The translations under genes and the position numbers were made by a program. This document shows positions 24,781-36,468 of a stretch of 64,000 nucleotides of DNA, one piece after another. Each line of letters begins with the position of its first letter. Position 1 is the first letter of the stretch. The DNA lies in assembly GCA_033060915.1 (NCBI GenBank), contig CM065382.1, forward strand, positions 1,374,501-1,438,500, in the 5' to 3' direction. This DNA comes from Euryodendron excelsum (Eukaryota; Streptophyta; Magnoliopsida; Ericales; Pentaphylacaceae). Under the pieces are notes generated by a model, which saw nothing but the letters and a program-made list of their open reading frames with translations, had not been told where the DNA came from and did not search any database.

Positions 24781-26063
24781 GAATGATTAAAGTGTACAAC
24801 TTATATAAAAGCCATATGGCAAAGTCAGAAAACACTGGCCCAGATTGAAACTTAACAGCATGTATGTTGGAGTGGTCTGGTCCTATCATCATGTGCTCTT
24901 CTGACATCCCTTCACATGCCAAAAAGAAAACATACAATAATATCGCATATTGCCGGGAAATCCTGCAGTTAAGGGAATGTTATACCAGAAGTTTAATCAT
25001 TATTACTAACTAGTTCTTTCAATCTCTAACGTCGAGTTCATCAATTCCGGTTTACATCCCGTGATCTCCAATTGTTGATATGGGGATTGTGAGAGACTTC
25101 TTTCCAGTTCACGCCTATTAGCAAAAGAAAGAAGATTTACTACTCTAAATAGAGGTTTCTCAAGACTCTTTCCATACCAATAGAATGACAAATCCTTAAG
25201 ACTCCGTTTGATTGTATAAATTCTAAGAAAATGTCAAATCTTGATTGATTGTTTTAGAGGAAAATCTAAAAATTTAAGAAAACAATTTCTAAGAAAGTAT
25301 AAAATTTTTGAAAAACAACATTCAGATTTTCGTACGGAATGCTGGTAGAATGCTGAGACGTCTGAACCGCTACTTAGAGCCACCGGTTGGTGTTTGCTAG
25401 TCCCCAGCATAGTTTTCAAGGGTGATACCTTTGGCTATAAAGCCATTTCCCACCACAGCTGCAAGCGATGAAAGACGTCAAAGCCAAAAAACAACAACAG
25501 ATTAGATGGGGTCGAAGAACCTTTTGAATGATGTGGCTCCTCTCCAACTGCTAAATTCTTATGGCTAAAATGTTTAAACCACTTGCATAAGCTTTTTTTT
25601 CTTTTAGCCTAAAACATAAAAAATAAAAATAAATAAATAAATTCACCTTCAAGGTCTCAAGTGCTTTAGTTTCAGCCCAACCAATTCTGCAAAACCCAAT
25701 TGAATAATTTTATTTCTCATATGTAACGCTATAAGGTGGATTACATACCCTTCTAAATCAAAATTCTTACATCTGAACTGCAATTCTACCAACTTAAGAT
25801 AGACAATTTTCTAATTGTCTTTGAAGAACACTATTTATTGACTCATAACTTGAAAATACCAATCGGTTGACATTTTGCCTTCAAAGCGTAGAGAAATTAC
25901 TCAATGCTCCAATAGCAAGGACAGGTGATGATTTACCAGATGCAATGACTATGAAGCCCACCAACAGGGGTTTCATTGTGCTCTAGCCAACCAACAGGGG
26001 TTTAATTGTGCTTGGTGGAGCACCACTTGCTCTTGTTCTTACTTTTGCTCTTGAAGTACTAAG

Positions 26064-26271
26064 AGCTCATTTGGTATAGCTTTTTTGTCAAGTTTTTTTT
26101 AAACTTACAAGCAAAAAAGTAAGTTTTTTTAGTTTTTTTTGTTTTTCTAACTTTACTTTAGCTAAAAATAAGGAAAAAACAAAAATAGAAAAGCAAAATA
26201 ACCAAATTTTCTTGTTTTTTTGCTTATGAACTTAAAATAAACTAGTCAAAAAGCTGGCACCAAACGGGCCT
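26064..26271. mobile_element. MITE-like element with TTTGGT termini
   Basis: About 208 bp. The left end gctcatttggtatagctttt matches the reverse complement of the right end, gcccgtttggtgccagcttt. The interior is AT-rich with lysine-like aaaaa/ttttt tracts. Similar short elements occur near 3910-4095 and 44412-44577. Confidence 0.5.
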
Positions 26272-27913
26272 AAATAATTTATCAAACTAGTTAAATCGGG
26301 ATAGTATGGGATGTCATAAGATGGTAGCCACTCATCGCCCTGGATAAATTCCCTAACTGTAAAATTACTAATAAGTTGCAACAGCCGGATCGAGAGAGAG
26401 CGCAACGACGAGAAAGCGTTTTATGGAGGCCCAAATGGAAGTGAAAACACAATGTGGGCCGTCGGGCTTCACTTTTGTACTTAACGTTCTGAGTCTTATG
26501 AGTTACGACTCTATATCCGCTGACCCAAGGAAAAAATTAAAATAAAAAATTCTGACCAACTTGGCCTGCAGGTAGAATTTCATCTTAGGTTGTGGGAATG
26601 GCAAGAACTGGGAATGTCCGACTTTTGGGCCCAAGAACTGGGGATATCTGACTTTTTTGGCCCATGGGCCAGTCCGTTCCCAACTGCCCGCATCTTGCCT
26701 GGCAAGCAGGCCTACGAGATTTCAAATAGAAAGAGAAATGTTACACCCTGGAGTTCACTTTCACCGGGTACAAGTTTGTTTTGTGTGCCATTGATACATA
26801 ATTAAAATTAAAAAGAAAAATGAAATGGACAGGTTAGCTTGGCGTGAGCTGCAATAGACCATACTCATCTTTTTTTGACTCTATCTTAAATTTCGGAATT
26901 TTAAAATAGCTCTAACACTGAAAGAAAGCAAAAGTTTTGATGCAAGAGTACTACAACAATAAATTAGAAAATTGGCCCACTTTCATTTCATTTGTATTTG
27001 GTTGACTATCACATATGCACGCAACGCTTACAATGTCACATAAAAGAGACAATCTCAGAGCTCAAAGCTTAAGGACATTCTATAGCCTTGGTGTTCATTT
27101 TTCACATATCAAAAAAAATATAATAATAATACTAGAGCACGGTTGAGCGTGAAGATTTGTGTTGAGAGTCATCTAATGTTGTTCTCGAAGGACAAGAGAA
27201 TTTGAAGAAGGCAAATGCTAACATATACCTTAAGAGCACAAGTTAAGAAGATAGTTAATGTATTACACTTTCCTTGAAAAACAAAGTATTAACTCTCCAA
27301 CTTTTAAAGAATGCAATTAATGAGGTTGTTGGTAATTATATTGTCTTATATATTTTAAATGCCAAATACACCCCTATTAAATTTACATATCTTTCCAATG
27401 CTTTAATTGAGAATAACATAAAATTATTTAATAAAAGAAAATTCAAGATAACTAATTAAATAGATACTATTACATATCACAATTACATGCCTTACAAATC
27501 CGTAAAATTTTTGTGGGAAATTAAAAAGACAAAAAATAAATTGATATAGTAAAATAATTAGGTAAATATTAAAATTAAAAGTGCATTATGTATGTATTTA
27601 TACATATACAAATATGTAAATATATTCTTAGGATAAAGACTAAAAAAGTTGTATATGAACCGCATAATTTGAATTTATTATGAAGTTCGGTATACAAAAC
27701 TTGAATTCAATATGTTTTATTCATTAATATTAATGATGTCTAAAGGGTACTTTTTACAAATTAGAAGAGTTTGAATTTCAAAACTTTTCATTAATGCAGT
27801 AGTTGTATTGAAAAAAAAAGATAATATGTCATATTTATTTGATTTATTACTCTTAAATGAATGTCTTTCTCGTAATTTATATTTTACATGAAATTCATGA
27901 CATTAATAAATCC

Positions 27914-28305
27914 TCAACATATGCGCTTAGGGCATTTGGTAGCAGGACCTTCGAAGAAATAGATGACATTACTCAAAAAGTCTTGGGGGATTGGGGACTT
28001 GGAATCAATTGTATTAATATTCAAGTTGGACCTTAAGTTCAGGAAACCATGGGAGGTTTGTCCCGCCTGTTGGAGTTTTATACACTCCAACTGGTCCGAA
28101 AGGCATGAGTGCTTAGGCCATTTGGTAGCAGGACCTTCGAAGAAATAGATGACATTACTCAAAAAGTCTTGGGGGATTGGGGACTTGGTATCAATTGTAT
28201 TAATATTCAAGTTGGACCTTAAGTTCAGGAAACCATGGGAGGTTTGTCCGGCCTGTTGGAGTTTTATACACTCCAACAGGTCCAAAAGGCATGAGTATTT
28301 AGCTA
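27914..28305 (-). repeat. 186-bp tandem duplication, open on the minus strand
   Basis: Two near-identical units of 186 bp (62 codons) keep one reading frame of 123 codons open on the minus strand; both copies contain LECIKLQQAGQTSHGFL and YFFEGPATK. Each unit ends with an inverted repeat around tggagttttatacactcca, an 11-bp stem in the copy near 28255. The reading frame has no recognised family, so I treat it as a repeat rather than a gene. Confidence 0.8.
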
Positions 28306-30711
28306 AGCGTCAACCCTAATTAATTAGCTAGCTAGCCAATTTGCATCCTTCTTATGTCTAAGCTGTTAACCATGTGGATTCATCGAAGATGAAAGAAGGA
28401 AACATCATTGTGGGTTCCTTGGTCTTGACTTTGAGTGAGGTCAATCCGCATAACACGTTTGCATCTCTTGCCGCAGTCAGAAGAGTACTCAAAGCCAATG
28501 CCAACTCTCGAATATAATATATATATATAACTGAGTCATATCAGGCATGATGCAATAAATGATCTCTTGAAGACACCCGTCTCAGATGAATATATGATCT
28601 ATAGAATGTATATATCATTATTATATCCTTTGACTTAAATTTTGCTTTTGCATGAAGCAGTGTCAGTATATGTATATGCAAGCGCAATAGAACGTGATGT
28701 TCTCAGTATGTTGAGGTAAAACAGGCAAAGAAACAGAATATTCACCACATAATGAAGATGAGTCGGTGATTTTTACTGCATCTTTATCATTACTAAACAT
28801 AAGTTGGTGGGCAAGTACGAAGATAGAAACCACTCGTTTCAAAACAAAGTACTTAAACAGTTTTTAATTATAAAAATATCACCATTATAGCATTCCAATG
28901 AAAGATTTATATATAAAAATTTTGCAAGAACATTTTTTGAGATAAAAATACAATGAGAAAAGACCGAGGTGGCAGTAGATTTTTGTTTAAGCAAAAATTG
29001 CCAGCCTGTTAACGGCTCTATTTCAGAGTTCCGAATTCCAACTTCAGAAGCACTGTCATGCTTAACGTTTAGAAGTTGAGTAATGCTATATAACTAGAAA
29101 ATTTATACAAAATTTATCAGAAAAATAATGTGTCTAAGTTGTGGGTCTATTATTTTAAAGTAAAGAACCTATCAAGATGCTTGTTTATTACAAAATTATC
29201 ATCATCACATTATTTTAGTATAGAATTCTATACAAAAATTCTGAAAGAATAGTATTTTCTGTAAAAGTTTCAATTCAAACTTTCAGTTAATAATATTTCA
29301 GGTCCAACTTTGACTTTGCTAGGCAAATTTCGAGACGAATAGTTTGATTTGGTAATATAAAAATGGGGACTTTCTTTACCCTTACTGTTCAGTTTGATTC
29401 TAAATGAAAACTTTCTCCCTATTTTCGCACCGAAAATGTATTAAGTGGTTGGGATTAATTGTTACTAATTCCTTTGTTTAAGAGCAAAGTGAAACGGATG
29501 TGACGAGCAAAAAAAAAAATTAGATGGGAAGCTTCATACCTTTTGCACCACGTGTTTCCGCATAAAACCAGAGGGGTTTCAACATTCAACAGCTTAGTAT
29601 ATTCGTAGACTCGGTAAAACCGAATGAGTATATGTAAAGGCATTATGGGCTGTGGACTATAATATATATATATATATATATCAATCGGTATATATGCTCA
29701 GAAACCAACCACGCATCGAACGTAGGACTACTTGTATCTAGTGGCGTGACTACTTGTATCTAATGCCGTAGTGAAGGCTTTAATCAAAATTTTCATATAT
29801 ATCTATATATATATATATCAGTGTATTTTAAAAAACACCAATATATAAATCTTATTGACATAATCGTTGAATGAGTTTCCTATCCAAGATTACATATGAA
29901 ATAGAAATTTATCAAAAACCATAGGGAGCTCTAACACTAGCTAAGATTATATGAAGATGACAGAAATGAGCATCGCAACCACCACCTCATTCCCCAACTC
30001 CAAAGCTGGATCAAGCATAGTAGGTCATTTATGAAGTGGAAATGAAATTGGAAAATGATATTCTTTCAAAAAATATGTACATAAAATTTTATCAAATAGG
30101 TGTTTTGTTTTAAAAAAATATTATGATAGGTGTTTTATTTTAAAATGAAAGACTGCATTCACCCACATCATTTTGATAATAAGTATAAATTTTCTGTTTG
30201 TAATGAAATTTTCTTAGTGTTTTTCTACCTATAACAGTGCCTCAATAAGGTAAAAGGGATTTTGAGTTGCAAGTCAAAAGGGTTTGCATGTGCTCGCCAG
30301 TTGACATTCGTTGTGGTAATTCAAGCGCCAACTGCATCAAGAATAGGAAAATGTAGCTCTTCAGAAATTTTGGACAAAAATTATCATCAAAATGAACTAT
30401 ATTTTTATAACAAAGAGTCATCTTAATAAATTTTTATTTTAAAGTAAAGAAAACACCCATCCAACCATGTCATACTGTAAAAAAAAAAAAATTATACAGA
30501 TTTTCTGATTAACATTACCATTGTGAATAAAAAAAATAAAAAGAAAATAGCTTTGATTCATAAAATAGCACATGAAGACAAACAACTTGCTTCCTTTGTT
30601 TATGGCTAAAGAATGCATTAAAATCAAAAGTTCAAGATCCACGCGCTTTTGAGATAGCCATGCAAGTTGACTATACAAAGTAGCCTGCGCTTCAATTCAC
30701 CTCCGCTATAT

Positions 30712-30724
30712 GTATATATATATC
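30712..30724 (+). promoter_or_regulatory. TATA box region of PME
   Basis: tatatatatatcta lies about 60-70 bp before the chosen ATG at 30783. An in-frame ATG at 30744 would fall at the predicted transcription start, so the later ATG is preferred. Confidence 0.45.
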
Positions 30725-30782
30725 TATACGAACTAACCCATCGATGCACATTCTTCACATTGACCCTCTCATTCTCAAAACA

Positions 30783-32577
30783 ATGGTTTCTAAGCTGCTG
30801 TTCTCTTCTTTCACTTTCACCATGTTTTTCATTCTACTTTGTTTCTTTTTCTCTCTATCTTCCGCCGATGTCTCTCCTGCCAGTCCAGTCTCGACCGGAA
30901 CCATGTGCACTTACACTCCCGATCCTTCCTTCTGCAGATCCGTCCTTCCCAACAATAACTCAGCCAATGTCTATGACTATGGCCGGTTTTCAGTCCACAA
31001 GTCTTTGTCATCTGCTAGTAAATTTCTGTCTCTAATCGACGAGTATCTTCGCTATTCTTCCTCCTTGACGCCCAGTGCAATTGCTGCTCTCCAAGATTGT
31101 CGATTTCTAGAGGCGCTTAACATTGATTTTTTTTCTAGTTCATTCGAAACTGTCAACACCACTGCCACCACACTTGCTATGCTAGAAGCTGACGATGTGC
31201 TAACATTGCTCAGTGCCACTTTAACCAACACATATACTTGCTTGGATGGCCTTCAAGCCATGGCTTCGGCTTGGAGTGTGGGGAATGGCCTCTACACGTC
31301 TCTTACTAGTGACACAAGGTTGTCTAGTGTTTCTTTAGCTCTATTCACCAAAGGGTGGGTTCCTAAGAATAGAACGGGGACATGGAAGGGCAGTAAAAGG
31401 CAGCTGGCCTTCCGAAATGGCAAGTTACCCTTGAAAATGTCTAGCCGTAACCAAGCCCTTTATGACTCTGTGCGAGGAAGGAAACTTCTTCAAACAAGTG
31501 ATGATGGTCTAGTTCAGGTGAGCGACATCGTTATCGTGAGCCAGGATGGAAGTTACAATTTCACCACCATCAACGCCGCCTTGGCCGCAGCTCCAAACAA
31601 CACGAATAGCAGCAGTGGCTACTTTCTGATATATATTACCGCCGGCGTCTATCCAGAGTACGTGTCAATTGGCAAGAACCAGAAATATTTGATGATGATC
31701 GGCGATGGTATCAATCAAACAGTGATCACAGGCAATCGTAGTGTCGTTGATGGGTGGACCACATTCGCTTCTTCAACCTTTTGTAAGTCACAAATTTCCT
31801 TTATTTTTCCGTAATTAATTTTCCCCAACTCTTTTGCAATTTTGTGCAAAATCTCATAAGTTTTTTTTTACCATCACGACCTCAGCTGTGATCGGACAAG
31901 GATTTGTGGCGGTGGACATAACTTTCCAAAACACGGCCGGGGCGATCAAGCAGCAGGCAGTTGCAGTTCGAAACGGTGCCGATTTCTCCACATTCTATAG
32001 CTGCAGCTTCGAAGCTTACCAAGATACATTATATACACATTCTCTTAGGCAATTCTATAGAGAATGTGATATATATGGCACGGTGGATTTTATATTCGGC
32101 AACGCTGCAGCCGTGTTCCAAAATTGCAACATGTATCCAAGGTTGCCAATAAGCGGGCAGTTCGATGTTATCACCGCCCAGGGAAGAACAGACCCGAACC
32201 AGAACACTGGCATTTCGATTCAGAATTGTACCATTAGAGCAGCCGATGATTTGGCTTCGAGCAATAGTAGTGTCCAAACTTTTCTGGGAAGGCCATGGAA
32301 ACAGTACTCTAGGACTGTTTATATGCAATCTTTCATGGACAGCTTGATTAATCCTTTGGGTTGGCACGAATGGAGTGGAGATCTGGGGCTAAATACGTCC
32401 TACTATGCCGAGTTTAATAATACGGGGCCTGGATCGGACACTAGTGGAAGAGTAACATGGTCTGGTTACCACATTATTAACGCTACGGTTGCTGCTAATT
32501 TCACTGCATCTAATTTCGTGGTGGGGGACGCCTGGTTACCTCAGACTGGAGTGCCGTACAATGGAGGCTTGTCATAA
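30783..32577 (+). CDS. PME: Pectin methylesterase with PMEI pro-region (type I), 563 aa, 2 exons
   Basis: Removes methyl esters from wall homogalacturonan, changing wall stiffness. Exons are 30783-31782 and 31886-32577 (103-bp GT-AG intron splitting a Ser codon). The N-terminus is a strong signal peptide. Residues about 35-190 form the four-helix inhibitor-like pro-domain. RKLLQ at 233-237 is the usual subtilase cleavage motif between pro-region and enzyme. The catalytic domain shows all family motifs: GVYPEY (288-293), QAVAVR (357-362), QDTL with Asp380, DFIFGN with Asp401, and LGRPWK with Arg469 and Trp471. Many N-glycosylation sequons (NTT, NRT, NTS) are present. An upstream in-frame ATG at 30744 would add 13 residues. 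A PMEI-domain gene lies 1.9 kb downstream in the opposite direction. Confidence 0.96.
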
Positions 32578-32727
32578 ACAACAGCCTTAGCCTTAGGTCT
32601 CTGATCATTGGTTCTTGTAATTGAGCAAATCCTTGTTCTTTGATTCTTGTAATTGTTTGGTTGTGTCAATAAGCATGCCAATATTGATCCTTGCTTTGAA
32701 CCATCTTTCGAATATTATCAAGTGATC

Positions 32728-33850
32728 TTTTTTTTTCATTTTCTTTTTTGATAACTCAAAAGCAAAAGGACTACAAGAGATTCAAAGAACACAATTTGTC
32801 CCAAAAAACAGACAAAGGAAAACATAAAGCACCAGAAAGAGCTTGAGAAGCTAGCCAATGTGCGCAACCGTTAGCAACCCGGGGACACCACCTGAAGGAA
32901 AGGGGGCCAACTCGAGAATGTCTTCAAGGAAGGGTTTGATTTCCATCTGTGCAAAGATTTTGCTGTGTCTAGCATGTTGACCAATATAGCTGAATCAGGT
33001 TCGACGATTGCTGAATGGATTTGCATGTCTGAAGCCATAATGCAGGCAATCCTTGCAGCCCAGGACTCTATCGCGAGAGCAGAGGAAACCTGAATTCGCC
33101 CAAAATTAATGGCCAACACCTTCCCTGTTCGAATCTCTAGCCATGACTGCAAAAGTATCCACATTCCTTGATTTAATGAAAGCACCATCACAGTTAAACT
33201 TGACAGAAGGGTGGGGGGAGGCGGGAGGAGCCCATCTTCCTCTATCTGGGGGTCACCTAAAATGAAGAGGGGAGGAAGGGGGCAGTAGGCTAATTGGATA
33301 AAATCCCATGGGCCATCTTTGCTTAAGCCTGTTTGGAACTTGAGAAAAAGAAGGGAAATGAATGAAAAATACTATTTGCTATCCTTCTTATATTTGGTTT
33401 TACAAAGAAAATAAAAAGAAAGTAAAGGAGAAGAAAAGAGAGATTAATTTTAAAATTTTCTTATTTTTTTTCCTTTTCTTTTTCTTATTTTTCTCTTCCT
33501 CTCCTTTCTACTTCCTTTCCTTCTTTTTCCCAAGTTCCAAACAGGCTGATCGTAGATGGGGTCAACCGGCACTCCATTGAAGACATATTCATTCCGAGAC
33601 TTCCAAATTGCCCAGCATACTTGGGCAATTAAGGCTAGGGATTGAATATCAAAAGCAGAGATCAGAAAGACGTATTGAAACCAGTCCACAACTGAAACCA
33701 TATCTCCTTGGTTAACTCTGTAGGACAGGCCACTGACATATTCAAGTGATCTCTGATGATCAATATTTTCAATTGAGACTCAGTAGCAAAAATTAGCTTG
33801 TCATTGAGATTGTGCCCACATGGTTTGCGTATTACAAATGAAAAGGGTCT
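32728..33850 (-). mobile_element. LINE (L1-type) 3' end, degenerate RNase H region with poly(A) tail
   Basis: On the minus strand, VCWAIWKSRNEYVFNGV (33540-33660) and VKFNCDGAFIKSRNV, then VSSALAIESWAARIACIMAS (32960-33220), match the plant RVT_3/RNase H domain found at the end of LINE ORF2. A stop and frameshifts break the frame, for example after EGVGH. It ends in an A-run on the minus strand (32728-32736 as T), as expected of an L1-type 3' end. The element is interrupted by a MITE-like insertion at 33327-33546. The upstream limit is approximate. Confidence 0.8.
33327..33546. mobile_element. MITE-like element inserted in the LINE relic
   Basis: 220 bp with inverted ends gcctgtttggaacttgagaa and the reverse complement of gcctgtttggaacttgggaa. 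The outer 30 bp or so match with few differences, continuing through aaaaagaagg. It shares its terminus with the element at 2725-3014 and so defines a small family. It splits the RNase H-like reading frame. Confidence 0.75.
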
Positions 33851-34524
33851 AAACTTCCATCCTTGGAGGCATTAAGATCTGCTGGGGAGCTTAATTATGA
33901 GATAATTGCACACAGAATGATCGAGTTTTGGATGCTATAGTAAGTAGATGTCCTCAATGAAAGGTGGCCGTATAATTTTTTTAACTAATCAAAATCTAAA
34001 TGATGTAATTTGAATCTTGATATCATCGTAACGAGTATTTTATTTTAAAGTAAATGAATTTTATTCAACCACAGTATTCTCATAATAAAGTTTGTATAAA
34101 TTTTATGAGTGTATAGCATCACTTTTAATACAATTTCAAAATAAAATTTCTATTATTACAAAAAATTTATGCAGAAAAATCCAACAAGATAGTGGGGCAA
34201 TGATATTTTTAAAATTATGAGCCCTAAACAGTGAGTATTTTAATTTGAAACAACAATAATAAAAATAATCACGTCATTATGTATAAAAAAATTTATAAAA
34301 ATTTTATTTTTAAAAACAAAATTTCATTTAGATGGACTTATGATTCGAAAAAAAATGTCCCTCCCGCATATTTTAAATTGATTGAACTCGGAATACAGAC
34401 TGCAAAAATTGCCTCATTTACAAATTACAACACGATAATGTAACTTGGAATAATCTTCATTACGTTCCATTCGACAGCCATTAACAAATCATGAATCATA
34501 GGGCAGCAATTTGATGTTAAATGA

Positions 34525-35067
34525 TCAATTACTAGCCAAAACATGGACGACGGCCAAAGCAGAGTTGCATAAAAGGCGAAGAACACGATTCTTCCGAGAC
34601 AGCTTCAATGCATAGCCCGTCTGTCCTTTGACACCTCCCTCGCACGTATCAATGTCAGCAATGGCGGCCTTCATCCAAGTCTGAACATCGTGTAAGGCAT
34701 TCGAAACCAAAGCATTCACAGAATCATCGATCTGATCAACCACGTCTAGGTACGCTTGGCCGCAAGCATTGAGCCCGTCGCTCAGAGCAGGTTCTACATT
34801 TTTGTAGTCAAGTTTCGTCTTGATGTGTGCCGATGTGTCCGTGGCGTTTTTGGAAGCAGCCTTGAGAGCAATGAATGCAAGGCCTTTCAGGTCTGCGTTT
34901 TGGCTGTTAGGGTCGGAGTTGAGAACCGAGAGGCAAAAATCCTTGCGCGGGGAGGTGCCGCATGCCTTTTCAATTAGACTGGTGCCATTGGTTTCGACCG
35001 CGACGGTTAGGTGAGGCTGGAGAGTGAGGCAGAGGGTGAGAGGTAAGAGAAAATAGAAATCTGCCAT
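34525..35067 (-). CDS. Plant invertase/pectin methylesterase inhibitor (PMEI-domain) protein, 180 aa
   Basis: Single exon, secreted. A signal peptide (MADFYFLLPLTLCLTLQ) leads to a mature domain of about 155 residues. The four Cys expected of the family are present at about 36, 45, 102 and 142 and would form two disulfides. The C-terminal RKNRVLRLLCNSALAVVHVL is typical of the fourth helix. An in-frame ATG at 35085 adds MKEKRR, but the inner ATG has the better context (AAGAATGG). Members inhibit PME or acid invertase; which one cannot be read from sequence. It is convergent with the PME gene, the LINE relic lying between them. Confidence 0.93.
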   Translation of the reverse strand: MADFYFLLPLTLCLTLQPHLTVAVETNGTSLIEKACGTSPRKDFCLSVLNSDPNSQNADLKGLAFIALKAASKNATDTSAHIKTKLDYKNVEPALSDGLNACGQAYLDVVDQIDDSVNALVSNALHDVQTWMKAAIADIDTCEGGVKGQTGYALKLSRKNRVLRLLCNSALAVVHVLASN

Positions 35068-35085
35068 TCTTCTTTTCTCTTTCAT

Positions 35086-36468
35086 TCAATGAAAACTCTT
35101 GGATCCTGTGGTATAAATCAAGGCTGGAAAGGCTTTGGGGGTTTAGCAACGTCGAGAGATAGAAGGTAGACTACTATTTAGTCTTTCTTTCTTTTTTTAC
35201 CCGGAAAATTTTAGTTTTATAGAAAACTTCAAATGTTGTGAAAATGCCATTTTTCTAACTAAGAGCCATTTTAACGAATATTTGATATTAAAGTCAAAGA
35301 TCCTAATTCTACAACGCCATTTTGGACAGAACTTCAGTATAATTTTGTGATTTCAGAGGGTAATTAGGTAAGGATAAAGAATGACCACCCATTGTTAGTG
35401 ACAAACGCTTGGCCAAGTGAACAATGTAGCTATTTTTACAAGCACAACATATGAAGCTCACATCGTTCAAACATTACAAACAAAATTTTTCACAAATACT
35501 ATATCTATTTATGGTTCTTTTATTTTAGGACAAAAATTTCTTCCAACTTAGATTGAAAAAGTTCCTCTTATCATGTGTACATGACAGTACATTAAGTTAC
35601 CACATATTAAAATTATATTAATAATCTTATTAAACTCTTTTTAAATTTTAGACACCATTCATGATATTGCTATATTATAAAAGATATTCAAATAAAAAAA
35701 TATAAATACAAATACATAGTCAAATGATACGCTATCACATAAACAAGATAGGAAAAACTCCTCCAACTCAGGTTAGAAGAAATCTATATCCTATATTTTA
35801 AACTAAATTTTGACTTACAATTTCAAATACACCACTCAATGCCCTTTCCGACCAATCTAAACATACAAAAATATAAATATAAATACATCATTAATTAGGT
35901 TAGTTATGACAACTGGCAAGTAAGATGGGTAAATAAAATTTTCTTATAAAAATCTCCCTTGAAACTTAGACAATACTTACTCAAAATTCTATGAAAATAT
36001 TAGCAAAAATCTTACAAGGGTTTTACTTTTCTTCAATTTAGCAATTTTTATATACTTAATAAACCTAGTTTACAGTAGTAGTTTATAATTTTTCATTTAG
36101 AATCATTCTTTCTTAACATATCATTTTAATTTTACGTAGTTCCTGTATTATTTCTATTTATGTTGGCTAGGAAGTTCTTAAGGATGCTACATTTCTAGGC
36201 ACCAAATAAGGAACCAGATCCTAGACACATGAAAAAAGTCTAGAAATTTCCCAACCAGCATGCAATCTACCTATGATGTCCTCCAACAGAATGATCTCAG
36301 AATAACATATCCTCTCAAAAGAAATTGGCATGTTTGTTTGAAAGGTAAAAATGGATTAGATTGTTGAAAACCCATTATTCTTCTACAAGACAAACCTTGT
36401 TCTGAACACACAAGAAAACTTAAGTAGGCTTAAAGGAACATGGCATGAGCAGATAAAAAAAACTCAGA
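35086..36468. other. AT-rich spacer
   Basis: No gene, repeat family or clear regulatory site recognised. On its right it would include the 3' UTR of the epoxide hydrolase gene, on its left the promoter of the PMEI gene. Confidence 0.6.

Larger units (their letters stand above)
24100..30700. other. Repeat-rich intergenic region between GH9 glucanase and PME
   Basis: No protein family recognised. It contains a GA tract with a 65-75 bp duplicated flank (24628-24780), a short direct repeat accaacaggggttt(c/a)attgtgct (25960-26012), a MITE-like element (26064-26271), a 186-bp tandem duplication (27914-28305) and TA tracts near 29660-29681 and 29795-29820. The rest is AT-rich sequence with nothing I can name. 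Confidence 0.6.

Noticed and set aside
31834..31885. Extension of PME exon 2 upstream to an ATG-like start
   Set aside because: This is intron sequence; the CAG acceptor at 31885 joins exon 1 in frame and restores the conserved SVIGQGF.
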